Assembly: GCF_018417475.1 (NCBI RefSeq)
Contig: NZ_CP054856.1
Span: 1,279,001-1,343,000 of the forward strand
Source of the DNA: Novosphingobium decolorationis
GTDB lineage: Bacteria > Pseudomonadota > Alphaproteobacteria > Sphingomonadales > Sphingomonadaceae
Direction of reading: 5' to 3'
DNA length: 64,000 bases
The notes under the pieces were generated by a model that was not told the origin of the DNA, searched no databases, and worked only from the letters and a program-made list of their open reading frames with translations. The position numbers and the translations under genes are program-made. Numbering within the stretch: position 1 is the stretch's first letter; every line of letters begins with the position of its first letter. Positions 44,854 to 53,543 of the stretch are shown piece by piece.

Positions 44854-47670
44854 ATGGGCACCAGCGGCACGGATACCCTCGACCTGATCGCGACGAGCGC
44901 GCTCCAGCAGTCCCGGATGGACCTGGTATTGCTGGCGGGCATCGTATGCCTGATGGCTTCGGGGACGACCGTCCTGCTGCTGCGCCAGGCGCGCAGCAGC
45001 CGACATCGCGAACGACGCCTCTGGACACTGGCGGCTGGCGGCGCCTTTGGTTTTGGCGCTTGGGCCAGCCACTTCATTGCGCTTCTGGGAGACGATTCAC
45101 GCCACGATCACGCCCATTCGGCGGTCCTAACGCTGGCCAGCCAGGCCTCCGGACTGGCCGCCGGGCTCCTCGCCCTGCATCTGGCCGTGCCCGGGCAAAC
45201 GGTCCGAGCAAAGGCCTTGGCGGCGACCCTGCTCGCCATCGGCTTCGGCGCCATGCACTATCTGGGAGGCCTCTCACTCCAGGTTGACACGACGTTCCGA
45301 TGGCACCCCGGCCTTGTCGCCGCCTCCCTCCTTCTGCCCGCACTGTTCTTCTATCCCGCGCTCACCCACACGCTGGCGCGGCGCGGTGCAGGCACGCTGT
45401 GGCTCGCCGCCCTCCTGCTTGCGCTGGGCACGGCGCTCCTGCATCTTCTGGGATCGGCCGCACTGACACCGGGCCCCGAACATGGCGCACTGAGTGCTCC
45501 AGCCATCCCGGCAAGTTCCCTTGCCGGCTGGGTGGCCGCCGTCGCGCTGGCCGTGCTCGCGGCGGGCATGGCGACCCAACTCGTACGCAGCCAGGCCCAG
45601 GCGTCACTGCTGCGGAGCGAACGGCAATTCTCCGACCTCGTCCGCTCGATCTCGGACTATGCCATAGTCCTGCTCGGCACGGACGGCACCGTCACGCAGT
45701 GGAACGAAGGCGCGCGCAACCTGACCGGCTACAGCGCACAGGACATGCTCGGCATGCCCGTCGCGCGGCTGTTCAGCTATGGCGACCGCGGCGACGACCT
45801 GCCCGCGCGCACACTCGAGCATGCGCGCGAAACGGGCAGTGCCTCAGGCGAATGTCTCTACATGCGGCGAGACGGGTCCACGTTCTGGGGGCACGGCACC
45901 TTTCAGGCCACGCGCGGTCCCGAAGGGGGATTGGTCGGCTACTCGTTCGTCATGCGCGACGTGAGCGGGTTCAAGGCAGACAAGGACCTGATTGCCCAGA
46001 CCTCGATGCGCCTCGACACCGCGCTGACCAACATGCACGAGGGCCTCGGCCTGTTCGATGCCGACGGCCACCTGGTGCTGTGCAACGCCCGCTTCCGCGA
46101 GCTATGGGGCCTCGATGACGCCGTGTGCGAAGCGGGTACACCGCTTGCCAAGATGGTCCGCGCCGGTTTCATGAACCCCGATGGGGCAGAGCACGCCACC
46201 CCCGCTCTTGCCCAGTACCGCCAGCTCCTGAAGGAGACTTTCGCCAACCCGTCCCTGCCCCCGATCACGATCGATTTCGACGGGGTCCTTGCCGTCTCGA
46301 TTGCCAACCGCGCGCTGCCCGACGGTGGCTGGGTCACCACGTGCGATGATATCACCGAACAGCGCCGCTCCGAAGCGCGCATCGCGCACATGGCGCTGCA
46401 CGACAGCCTCACCGGACTGCCCAACCGCACCCGCTTCAACCAGCGTCTCGACGACAAGCTGGCTTTGGCCAAGCGCACCCAAGGCAAGGTCGCCGTGATC
46501 GCGATGGACCTCGACCGTTTCAAGGACGTCAACGACACGCACGGCCATGCCGCCGGCGATGCACTGCTCCAGTCCATCGGCCGCGCGGTGACGGAGGGCA
46601 CACTCGAGAGCGAAGTCGTCGCCCGGCTCGGCGGGGACGAGTTTGCCGCGGCCAAGATATTTACCGACACCCAGGACCTCAGCGAATTCGTCAGCCGACT
46701 GCACGCCTGCATCGCGGGCGCCAACGACTGCAGGGACATCGAGGTCGGCGCAAGTCTGGGCATCGCGATCTTTCCCGACGACGGCTCCGACCGGGAAACA
46801 CTCCTCAACAACGCGGACCTTGCGATGTACCGCGCGAAGGGCCAGCGCGGCGAAAGCTGCTGCTGCTACGAGGAAGGCATGGACGCCGCCGCCCGGCGAC
46901 GTCGCCTTCTGGCAGGAGACCTGCGCCAGGCCATCGCACGCGGTGAACTGCATTTGCTCTACCAGCCGCAGAGGTCTTTGCGCAGTGGCAAGCTCAGCGG
47001 TTACGAAGCCCTCCTGCGCTGGCAACATCCCCGCCTTGGCTTCATTCCACCCGACGAGTTTATCCCGATCGCCGAAGAAAGCGGATCGATATTCGCCATC
47101 GGCGAATGGGTGCTCGAGGAAGCCTGCCGCGAGGCCCAGCGCTGGCCGGGCGGAGAGAAAGTTGCGGTAAACCTGTCCGCCGTGCAGTTCTCCAAGCCCG
47201 ATCTTGTCGCCACGATCCATGGCATCCTCGCCGAAACCGGTCTTTCCCCGCGCCGCCTCGAGCTCGAGATCACCGAAACCGCGATCATCGAAGACAAGCT
47301 GCGCGCACTCCACTGCCTGCGCCAAATGAAGGCGATGGGGATCGGGGTGGCCATCGACGACTTCGGCACGGGCTATTCCTCACTCGACACGCTCCACTCC
47401 TTTCCCTTCGACAAGATCAAGATCGACAAGTCCTTTCTCCTGCTCTCGGACACGAGCGCACAGGCCCGCGCGATCATCCGCGCCGTTCTTGCGTTGGGCA
47501 AGAGCCTCGCCATTCCGGTTCTGGCCGAAGGCGTGGAGACCGAGGCGCAGCTGCGAATTCTGGAGAACGAGGGCTGCGACGAGGCACAGGGGTACTATTT
47601 CGGCCGTCCTGGCGGGCCACCGAGCCACCCCCACTCCGATCTCACGCAAAAGACCGCCGTCAACACCTGA
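44854..47670 (+). CDS. MHYT-like sensor, PAS, GGDEF and EAL cyclic-di-GMP protein
   Basis: 938 aa. The N-terminal membrane part (about residues 20-245) has seven helices resembling the MHYT sensor. Of the three expected Met-His-x sites only the middle one, AMHYLGG, is canonical; the others read ASHFIAL and LLHLLG. Two PAS modules (about residues 260-370 and 385-500) follow. The GGDEF domain has an intact RLGGDEFAAA active site. The EAL domain has YEALLRW, ELEITETAI and DDFGTGYSSL, so both synthesis and breakdown of c-di-GMP look possible. It is the only c-di-GMP enzyme in the window. The region before it may have been altered by the IS110-family insertion. Confidence 0.93.
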   Translation: MGTSGTDTLDLIATSALQQSRMDLVLLAGIVCLMASGTTVLLLRQARSSRHRERRLWTLAAGGAFGFGAWASHFIALLGDDSRHDHAHSAVLTLASQASGLAAGLLALHLAVPGQTVRAKALAATLLAIGFGAMHYLGGLSLQVDTTFRWHPGLVAASLLLPALFFYPALTHTLARRGAGTLWLAALLLALGTALLHLLGSAALTPGPEHGALSAPAIPASSLAGWVAAVALAVLAAGMATQLVRSQAQASLLRSERQFSDLVRSISDYAIVLLGTDGTVTQWNEGARNLTGYSAQDMLGMPVARLFSYGDRGDDLPARTLEHARETGSASGECLYMRRDGSTFWGHGTFQATRGPEGGLVGYSFVMRDVSGFKADKDLIAQTSMRLDTALTNMHEGLGLFDADGHLVLCNARFRELWGLDDAVCEAGTPLAKMVRAGFMNPDGAEHATPALAQYRQLLKETFANPSLPPITIDFDGVLAVSIANRALPDGGWVTTCDDITEQRRSEARIAHMALHDSLTGLPNRTRFNQRLDDKLALAKRTQGKVAVIAMDLDRFKDVNDTHGHAAGDALLQSIGRAVTEGTLESEVVARLGGDEFAAAKIFTDTQDLSEFVSRLHACIAGANDCRDIEVGASLGIAIFPDDGSDRETLLNNADLAMYRAKGQRGESCCCYEEGMDAAARRRRLLAGDLRQAIARGELHLLYQPQRSLRSGKLSGYEALLRWQHPRLGFIPPDEFIPIAEESGSIFAIGEWVLEEACREAQRWPGGEKVAVNLSAVQFSKPDLVATIHGILAETGLSPRRLELEITETAIIEDKLRALHCLRQMKAMGIGVAIDDFGTGYSSLDTLHSFPFDKIKIDKSFLLLSDTSAQARAIIRAVLALGKSLAIPVLAEGVETEAQLRILENEGCDEAQGYYFGRPGGPPSHPHSDLTQKTAVNT

Positions 47671-47795
47671 CACACGATGTCTCAGGGTGACGCGCCTGCC
47701 AGCCTGCTGGCGCGCTTGATCGAGAACATGGACAGGCATCCCAACCTCGCGCACGGTGCAGATCTGCCCGCGGCCTTGTGAGGAGACCTTTGCCG

Positions 47796-48734
47796 ATGAA
47801 GTCGATCGCCACCTTGACGATGAACCCGACCATCGATGTTTCCTACGACGTCGCCGAAATGCGGCACACCCACAAGATGCGCACCGACAACGAGTGGTAC
47901 GCCCCTGGCGGCGGGGGGCTCAACGTCGCCCGCGTGTTCGTGCGGCTCGGCGGAAACGCGCGCTCGTTCTACCTATCGGGCGGAGCCACCGGCCCTGCGC
48001 TCGATGGCCTAGTCGATCTTCATCAACTGGTCCGTACGCGCATAGCCATTACCGGCCCCACCCGGGTCGCTTCGGCCGTGCTGGAACGCCAGAGCGGCAA
48101 GGAATACCGCTTCACCCCGCAAGGGCCGCGCATCGCGCCCGGCGAATGGAATGAATGCCTCGACCAACTGGACGAAACGGATGCCGACATCGTGGTCCTC
48201 AGCGGCTCGCTGCCTCCCGGCGTCCCCGATGACTTCTACGCGCAGGCCACGAGACGCCTGCGTCGCAAAGGGATCGAGGTGGTACTCGACAGCTCTGCCC
48301 CTGCCCTCTCCCATGGCATTGCCGAGGGCGACCTGCTGCTGGTCAAACCCAGTTCGGGCGAACTGGAAAGTTACCTAGGGACTTCCCTCAGCGGGCATTC
48401 CGCCATAGCCGACGCCGCCCGTCGCATTGTCGCAGAAGGCAAGGCCAGACTGGTTGCCGTAACTCTGGGGCATGAGGGGGCAATTCTGGCGCGGGCCGAC
48501 GGTGCCTGGTTCCTCCCGGCATTGCCGATCGAAGCGGCAAGCGCGGTGGGGGCAGGCGACAGCTTTGTCGCGGCAATGGTCTATGCTCTCGCGCGGGGCG
48601 ATGATGATCTCGCCGCATTCCGCATGGGGCTTGCCGCGGGAACCGCCGCCGTGCTGCGCGCAGGTACCGGGCTTGCACAAGCGGCCGACATCGCCCGCCT
48701 ACTTAGACAAGTGCCTGATCCCGAACCACTATGA
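47796..48734 (+). CDS. PfkB-type hexose kinase (1-phosphofructokinase / Pfk-2 group)
   Basis: 312 aa ribokinase-family enzyme. The N-terminus LTMNPTIDVSYDV, the GGGGLNVARVFVRLGG segment and the C-terminal signature AVGAGDSFVAAMVYAL, whose Asp is the catalytic base, match the Pfk-2/1-phosphofructokinase group. It probably phosphorylates fructose-6-phosphate, fructose-1-phosphate or a tagatose relative. The ATG at 47796 fits with AGGAG 12 bp upstream; a GTG 18 bp before is the alternative. It stands alone between the c-di-GMP gene and an IS630-family element. Confidence 0.9.
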   Translation: MKSIATLTMNPTIDVSYDVAEMRHTHKMRTDNEWYAPGGGGLNVARVFVRLGGNARSFYLSGGATGPALDGLVDLHQLVRTRIAITGPTRVASAVLERQSGKEYRFTPQGPRIAPGEWNECLDQLDETDADIVVLSGSLPPGVPDDFYAQATRRLRRKGIEVVLDSSAPALSHGIAEGDLLLVKPSSGELESYLGTSLSGHSAIADAARRIVAEGKARLVAVTLGHEGAILARADGAWFLPALPIEAASAVGAGDSFVAAMVYALARGDDDLAAFRMGLAAGTAAVLRAGTGLAQAADIARLLRQVPDPEPL

Positions 48735-48807
48735 TCTATACTGATTCGCTTTTTACGGAGGTTTTTCCGCTTGACGCAGGTGCAGCAATTATACCAAGGT
48801 GCATTGA

Positions 48808-49868
48808 TCAGTACCCATGTGCCCATTGGCGCATTCCGATGGACATGATGCGCCAGGGCTGATCGACGAGCTTGTTCCATGCGAAGCAGCAGTGGTCGAC
48901 GATGTCGTCGTAGGATTTGAAGATGCGGTTCGACAGCCAGTTGTCGCGCATGAACTGCCAGACGTTTTCGACTGGGTTGAGTTCGGGGCATCTCGGCGGC
49001 AGCGGCATCAGGGTGATGTTGGGAGGCACGACCAGTTCGGCCGATCCGTGCCATCCGGCCTGATCGAGCAGGAGGACTGCATGCGCGCCTGGCGCGACGT
49101 GGAAGGCAATTTCCTCGAGATGCATGCTCATTGCCTCGCTGTTGCAACGGGGCATGACGATGCCGGCGGCCTTGCCTTCGGCGGGACAGATCGCGCCGAA
49201 CAGCCATGCCGAGGAGCGACGCTGGTCCTTCGGCGCCGATGGCCGGGTTCCGCGCTTCGCCCAGCGCCGGGTAAGCTTGGTCTGCTGGCCGATGCGGGCC
49301 TCGTCCTGCCACCATAGCTCTATCGGCGTTCCTCTCGGGAGCCGCCGCTTGATTTGCGCCAGACGGGCGCCGAAGTTTTTTTAAAATCGACGATGTCATC
49401 GCGCTTCTGGCCACGATGGCGCGGCCGGGCCGAGAGCTTGCGATAACCCATCGCACGAAGCTCGCGCCCGAGAGTGTGGCGTGTGACCGACAGCTCGAAC
49501 TCGTCCCAGACCCACAGCGCCAGGTCAGCAAGCCGCCAACGCACGACGCCATGCGCCGCGGGGATCGGCCCCGCCTCGACGATCTCGGCGAGCCGGGCGC
49601 GCTGCTCGTCGTTCAGGATCGAAGCCCGCCCCGGAGCTTTGCGCGTTGCCAGACCGTCGGGACCTCCGTCGTTGAACCGCAGAACCCAGTCGCGCACGAT
49701 CTGCAGCGTCACGCCGGCAATCTTCGCCGCTTCGCTGCGACTGCCGCCGTCCAGGATCAGCGCAACAGCCAACAGGCGTCGGACCTGATCGGCATCGCCA
49801 CTTCGTCGTGCAAACCCTCGCAAATCCGCCGATGTGTAGTCAGATCGAACCCCAATCGCTGCCGCCAT
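48808..49868 (-). CDS. IS630-family transposase, two frames joined by -1 frameshift
   Basis: Frame 1 (49868 to 49320, 182 aa) has the winged-helix Tnp N-terminus: DADQVRRLLAVALILDGGSR, AAKIAGVTLQIVRDWVLRFN, and VTRHTLGRELRAMGYRKL. Frame 2 is entered by slipping back one base at the A7 run (49382-49376) and continues NFGARLAQIKRRLPRGTPIE to the stop at 48808. The joined product is 353 aa and carries the DDE residues in IELWWQDEARIG, AVLLLDQAGWHG and CPELNPVENVW. Everything is intact, so this is likely an active arrangement rather than a pseudogene. Start at the ATG at 49868. Confidence 0.85.
49375..49386 (-). other. Programmed -1 frameshift site of the IS630-family transposase
   Basis: Read on the minus strand TTTTAAAAAAAC. 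In the zero frame the codons are TTT AAA AAA ACT. Slipping back one base on AAA gives AAC TTC GGC, the frame of the catalytic domain. A7 runs like this are the common slippery site in bacterial IS elements. Confidence 0.75.
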
Positions 49869-50106
49869 CGCAAGCCTCCATGTGCCTGCCATGATGAATC
49901 AGAAAATCACCAGCTTGGAAAGCGAGGACGTGAGTCAGCCTCAGCGCGCCTTGGTATTAGCCGGCACTTTCGCAAGTGCAGCATGATTTTGCGATAAACC
50001 GCCCACTCACTTCGCATCGGCACAATCCCTTAGGTCCAATACGGGACATTTTGGGCGCCTGACGCAAGCATATTTGCAATTATTGCTTTTCAGGCGGACA
50101 TTTCTG

Positions 50107-50135
50107 TTGCACATTCCTCTCGAACAGTCTTTTAG
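50107..50135 (+). promoter_or_regulatory. Candidate promoter of the small RNA
   Basis: TTGCAC (50107-50112) and TTTTAG (50130-50135) with a 17-bp spacer, in an AT-richer stretch than its surroundings. A -10 of TTTAGA one base later is equally possible. Confidence 0.4.
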
Positions 50136-50141
50136 ACCGAT

Positions 50142-50202
50142 ACGAGTTTTGAAGAGGTTGGGAGAGAGCGCGCCGGGGGACACCTCCGGCGCGCCGATTT
50201 TT
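50142..50202 (+). ncRNA. Candidate intergenic small RNA ending in a strong terminator
   Basis: GCGCGCCGG (50168-50176) and CCGGCGCGC (50186-50194) form a perfect 9-bp stem with a 9-nt loop, followed by CGATTTTT. No protein-coding gene on the plus strand ends in front of it; the nearest is across the IS630-family element. With the promoter-like sequence about 35 bp upstream this would give a transcript near 60 nt. I do not recognise a known RNA family. Confidence 0.45.
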
Positions 50203-50254
50203 AAGGGGACCATCCTGGGGTTGAGGCACCGCCTCCCCCTCCCCCATCGCCCCC

Positions 50255-50340
50255 TTGTCTGTCATTCCGAAGCCAGGATTGCTCCGCAAGGCGCGTTCGG
50301 GTAGCGCGGAGCGCGCTGCAACCCACACGTCTGGAATGCC
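50255..50340. repeat. REP-like intergenic repeat
   Basis: Outer inverted ends GTCATTCC and GGAATG enclose GCTCCGCAAGGCGCG / AGCGCGGAGCGCGC segments that can fold. Reading the minus strand gives the peptide NPGFGMTD that recurs in translated intergenic repeats of proteobacteria. It ends 9 bp before the MATE start codon. Confidence 0.45.
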
Positions 50341-50349
50341 CTACTCCCC

Positions 50350-51684
50350 GTGCGCCACTCTGCTACCCCGCCCTCGCTGTCTGCCCAGCTCTGGTCGATC
50401 GCGTTTCCCGCGATGCTCACCAATGTGGCGACGGCCCTGTTCGGACTGGCCGACATGTGGGCGATTGGACGGCTTGGAGATCCTGCAGCGCAAGGGGCTG
50501 TCGAACTCGGCGCGAAGTTCACGATGGGCCTGCTCAACGTCTTCAACTTCCTGCGCACCGGCACGATTGCCCTGACGGCTCAAGGGTCGGGCCGCAGCGA
50601 TTTCGACGCGCAAGCGACCACTCTCGTGCGCGCCCTCGCCGTGGCACTGGGCATCGGAGTGCTGCTGATCGGCGCGATGCCGCTGGCGATCCCTGCAGGT
50701 CTCGATTTCCTCGGGGCTCATGGCACCTTGCGCGAGGAAGCCCACGCCTACGTAGCTCTGCGCTATTGGGCCGCGCCGCTGTGGCTTCTCAATTGCGTCC
50801 TTATCGGCTGGCTTGTCGGCCAGCGAATGGTCCGCCATGTCCTTGCCGTCGAGATCACGACCAACATCGTGCATGTCGCCCTCGATCTGGTGCTCGTCCT
50901 GGGAGCAGGCTGGGGCGTCGAAGGCGTGGCGCTGGCAAGTCTGCTGTCCGAGGGTCTTCGCCTTGTCCTCCTGATCGGGATTGCCCTCCATCGTCCCGCA
51001 TCGCGTATCGCGGCGCGCCAGGTGTTTCGCGCGGAGACCTGGCAGCGCAGCGCACTGGCCCGCCTCTTCGCGCTCAACCGCGATCTGTTCCTCCGCACGC
51101 TGCTCTTGACCGGCGCCATGATGCTCTTTGCGCGCACAGGCGCCCAGGCTGGCCCCGTCACTCTCGCGGCGAACGGTATCCTGTTCCAGCTTTTCATGCT
51201 GGCCACCCTTCTGCTCGACGGCTTCGAGAACGCGGCGCAGGTGCTGTGCGGCGAGGCCTACGGCGCGTGCGAAGCCCAGCGCTTTCGGCACACCGTGCGC
51301 CTCGCTCTGGGCTGGGGCGCGGTCATGGGGTGCGCCCTCTCGCTCATCTACCTGGCCGCCGCGCCCAGCCTCGCCGACGCGTTCACCGCATCGCCGCAGG
51401 TCCGCGCCGCCAGCCAGGAGTACATCGTCTGGATCATGGTGCTCCCCGCCGTAGGCATGGCCTCTTTCGTGCTCGACGGGGTTTTCGTCGGGGCAGGCTG
51501 GACGCGCGCAATGATGGGTACGATGGCCCTGGCCCTGGCCCTCTATGTCGCGCTGCTATGGCTGCTGTCCCCCTTGGGCAATCACGGCCTGTGGCTCGCC
51601 TTCACGGTGCTGTTCATCGCACGCGCGGCCAGCCAGTTCGCCGTCCTGCCCCGGCTTACGAAACGGGAGTTTGCCGAAATCTAG
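50350..51684 (+). CDS. MATE-family efflux transporter (DinF-like)
   Basis: 444 aa, about twelve transmembrane helices in two halves, as expected for MATE exporters. The first half has IAFPAMLTNVATALFGLADM with the residues that define the DinF branch, and GTIALTAQGSG. The second half begins near ALNRDLFLRTLLLTGAMML. DinF-like MATE proteins export toxic compounds or metabolites in exchange for H+ or Na+; the substrate is unknown. GTG start. It overlaps the convergent DUF938 gene by 4 bp at the 3' end. Confidence 0.9.
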   Translation: MRHSATPPSLSAQLWSIAFPAMLTNVATALFGLADMWAIGRLGDPAAQGAVELGAKFTMGLLNVFNFLRTGTIALTAQGSGRSDFDAQATTLVRALAVALGIGVLLIGAMPLAIPAGLDFLGAHGTLREEAHAYVALRYWAAPLWLLNCVLIGWLVGQRMVRHVLAVEITTNIVHVALDLVLVLGAGWGVEGVALASLLSEGLRLVLLIGIALHRPASRIAARQVFRAETWQRSALARLFALNRDLFLRTLLLTGAMMLFARTGAQAGPVTLAANGILFQLFMLATLLLDGFENAAQVLCGEAYGACEAQRFRHTVRLALGWGAVMGCALSLIYLAAAPSLADAFTASPQVRAASQEYIVWIMVLPAVGMASFVLDGVFVGAGWTRAMMGTMALALALYVALLWLLSPLGNHGLWLAFTVLFIARAASQFAVLPRLTKREFAEI

Positions 51685-52325
51685 CTCACCTCGCCCCGCC
51701 GATATATGAGAAGCAGGTTGTTGGCGGGCATCTCGACACGCCGAGTGCGCGAAAACCCGCAGTGCGTGGCCAACGCGTCCACATCGGAGAGCTGCCGCAG
51801 CCCCCAGGCCGGATTGCGCGCCTTGAGCGATTGATCGAACTCGAGGTTGGACGGTGCGGTTGCGACATCGGCCTCCCGGTAGGGACCATAGAGGATCAAT
51901 GGCGCGCCTGCATTCAGCCTCTCTGCCGCGCCGGTAAAGAGCCCTTGCGTCGCGCTCCAAGGACTGATGTGCACCATGTTGATGCAGACCATGGCATCCG
52001 CACGGTCCACCGGCCAGTCGGCAGGCTGCGACGCATCCAGGCTCACGGGTGCACGCAGGTTCGAGAGGCCTTGCTGCGCGCTCCAGCCCGCGATGGACGC
52101 GCAGGCATCGGGATCGGGGTCGGAAGGCTGCCACACGAACCCCGGGAGCCCTGCCGCGAAATGCACGGCATGCTCACCACTCCCGCTCGCCACTTCCAGC
52201 ACGAGCCCATTCCCGGGCAATTCCTCGCGCAGGAGCTCCAGGATCGGCGCGCGGTTGCGCAGCGTGGCGGGGGCGTGGCGGCGTGGATCGGGCGAACCGG
52301 GATCGAGCGGCGTTGTGTAACTCAT
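51681..52325 (-). CDS. DUF938 class I SAM-dependent methyltransferase
   Basis: 214 aa. The Rossmann motif I is GLVLEVASGSGEHAVHFA (E-x-G-x-G form), with WQPSDPDPDACASI as motif II. MVCINMVHISPWSAT and LILYGPYREADVA complete the DUF938 pattern. The N-terminus has the family segment APATLRNRAPILELLREELP. Methyl acceptor unknown. It is transcribed towards the MATE gene and away from the chemosensory operon's last gene, which is on the same strand 23 bp upstream. Confidence 0.9.
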   Translation of the reverse strand: MSYTTPLDPGSPDPRRHAPATLRNRAPILELLREELPGNGLVLEVASGSGEHAVHFAAGLPGFVWQPSDPDPDACASIAGWSAQQGLSNLRAPVSLDASQPADWPVDRADAMVCINMVHISPWSATQGLFTGAAERLNAGAPLILYGPYREADVATAPSNLEFDQSLKARNPAWGLRQLSDVDALATHCGFSRTRRVEMPANNLLLIYRRGEVS

Positions 52326-52348
52326 GCTCCGGACTTACCCGTTGCTCA

Positions 52349-52672
52349 TCAGTCCCACAATCCCAGCGCATCCTGCGAAGGCCCGCCTTCGATCGGCACT
52401 TCGCAGCAGGTCACGCTGTCATCCATGAAGCCACAGAAACGCGAACGCAGAGCCTCAAGGCTGATACGACGCATCTCACTCTCACTGAAACCAGCCGCGA
52501 GTATGGCTGCCAGCGCACGCTGTTTCTGGGCGATCAGGTCGATCGCCTGGAGCTCGCGCAAGTGACGCGCAGCGAAGTTTTCGTCGCGGCACAGGACTTC
52601 GCCCAGGGCTTCGACCTCGGTGCCCAGTTCGAGCAGGACATCGGCCATCGCGTTGAACTTGGGTTCATCCAT
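52349..52672 (-). CDS. Small protein of unknown function, end of chemosensory operon
   Basis: 107 aa, mostly helical by composition, with the core KFNAMADVLLELGTEVEALG and FAARHLRELQAIDLIAQKQR and a Cys-containing C-terminus (FCGFMDDSVTCCEVP). I do not recognise the family. The ATG at 52672 follows a GGAG motif and is placed 15 nt after the cheW stop codon region, so it is coupled with cheW. The position suggests an accessory chemosensory component; a phosphatase or a dimer-type adaptor role would be guesses. No transmembrane helix is visible. Confidence 0.8.
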   Translation of the reverse strand: MDEPKFNAMADVLLELGTEVEALGEVLCRDENFAARHLRELQAIDLIAQKQRALAAILAAGFSESEMRRISLEALRSRFCGFMDDSVTCCEVPIEGGPSQDALGLWD

Positions 52673-52686
52673 TGCATACGCTCCGC

Positions 52687-53127
52687 TCACGCCGCGAAGG
52701 CGACCTCTCCGGAAGCGCTCAGCGCGTTGAGGTCCAGCACCATGACCATCTGCTCCTCGATCGCGACAAGGCCTTCGAGGAAGGGCAGCACTTCGTCATA
52801 GCCCGCCGTGGGTGCGGGTTGCAGGTCTTCGGTGTTGAGGCCGACGATATCGCTCACCGAATCCACGATCAGACCTTGCGACTGGCCCTTGACCTGACAC
52901 ACGATGATCGCGTGACGCGGCGTGGCCTCGGTCGCCGGCCACCCCAGTCGGGCCGCGAGGTCAACAACGGGTAGCACCGTCCCGCGCAAGTTGACCACGC
53001 CAGAGACATAGTGCGGCACACGGGGCATCGGGGTCACCGGTGTCCACGCGCGGATTTCCCGTATAGCCATGATATCGAGGGCGAAAATCTGCCCCGCAAC
53101 TTCGAATGTGATCAGTTCGCGGTACAT
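52687..53127 (-). CDS. cheW: Chemotaxis adaptor CheW
   Basis: 146 aa CheW-like SH3-type protein. Signatures are ELITFEVAGQIFALDIMAIR, PHYVSGVVNLRGTVLPVVDL, QGLIVDSVSDIVGL and the later segment with VAIEEQMVMVLDLNAL. It links CheA to chemoreceptors. ATG start; cheY ends 29 bp upstream. It is in the order cheA-cheR-cheB-cheD-cheY-cheW on the same strand. Confidence 0.96.
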   Translation of the reverse strand: MYRELITFEVAGQIFALDIMAIREIRAWTPVTPMPRVPHYVSGVVNLRGTVLPVVDLAARLGWPATEATPRHAIIVCQVKGQSQGLIVDSVSDIVGLNTEDLQPAPTAGYDEVLPFLEGLVAIEEQMVMVLDLNALSASGEVAFAA

Positions 53128-53155
53128 GGGAGCACCTCCTTGGTGTTGCTTTGGG

Positions 53156-53527
53156 TTAGTGAGCCACCCGGCGCACGGCCGCGACCAGCTTTTCGGTGTC
53201 GAAGGGCTTCACGATCCACCCGGTTGCCCCCGCCGCGCGGGCCCGCGCCTTCTTCTCGTCGGAGCTCTCGGTGGTCAGAACCAGGATCGGACGGTCGCGA
53301 TGGCGCGTGCCGCCACGCACCTGCTCGATGAGTCCGAAGCCATCGAGACGCGGCATGTTGATGTCGGTGATCACGACATCCACCTCATTCACCGCCAACC
53401 ACTCGAGCGCCGAGACGCCATCGTCCGCCTGCGACACCTCGAAGCCGTTGGTGGAAAGCGCATGGTTGAGCAGCGCCCGCATGGAGGCACTGTCATCGAC
53501 AGTCAGGATACGGGTATTCTTGGACAT
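53156..53527 (-). CDS. cheY: Response regulator CheY
   Basis: 123 aa single receiver domain. Acidic pocket in LTVDDSASMRALL, phospho-acceptor Asp in VVITDINMPRLDGFGL, switch Thr in VLTTESSD and the conserved Lys in WIVKPF. No output domain, so it acts by protein binding. Start at the ATG at 53527; the longer in-frame extension overlaps cheD in another frame and is not supported. Whether it binds a flagellar motor or another output cannot be judged, as no flagellar gene is in the window. Confidence 0.95.
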   Translation of the reverse strand: MSKNTRILTVDDSASMRALLNHALSTNGFEVSQADDGVSALEWLAVNEVDVVITDINMPRLDGFGLIEQVRGGTRHRDRPILVLTTESSDEKKARARAAGATGWIVKPFDTEKLVAAVRRVAH

Positions 53528-53543
53528 TGCGTGCCTCGCTTGG

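Larger units (their letters stand above)
48794..49954 (-). mobile_element. IS630-family insertion sequence, apparently complete
   Basis: Imperfect terminal repeats: CCAAGGTGCATTGA at the left and, as reverse complement, CCAAGGCGCGCTGA at the right, 11 of 14 identical. Both ends are flanked by TA (48792-48793 and 49955-49956), the target duplicated by IS630/Tc1 elements. Length 1161 bp. The transposase runs the full length on the minus strand, in two frames joined by a frameshift site. Confidence 0.85.
49955..50349. other. Intergenic region between the IS630-family element and the MATE gene
   Basis: About 395 bp without a protein-coding gene that I can support. It holds the candidate small RNA with its promoter and terminator (50107-50202) and a REP-like repeat (50255-50340). 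Confidence 0.6.

Noticed and set aside
48581..49552. 323-aa minus-strand open frame across the pfkB-like gene and the IS630-family element
   Set aside because: Crosses the element boundary and mixes frames. The transposase domains are explained by the frameshifted product instead.
50007..50213. 68-aa minus-strand open frame
   Set aside because: No ribosome binding site, covers the candidate small RNA and terminator, and has no recognisable domain.
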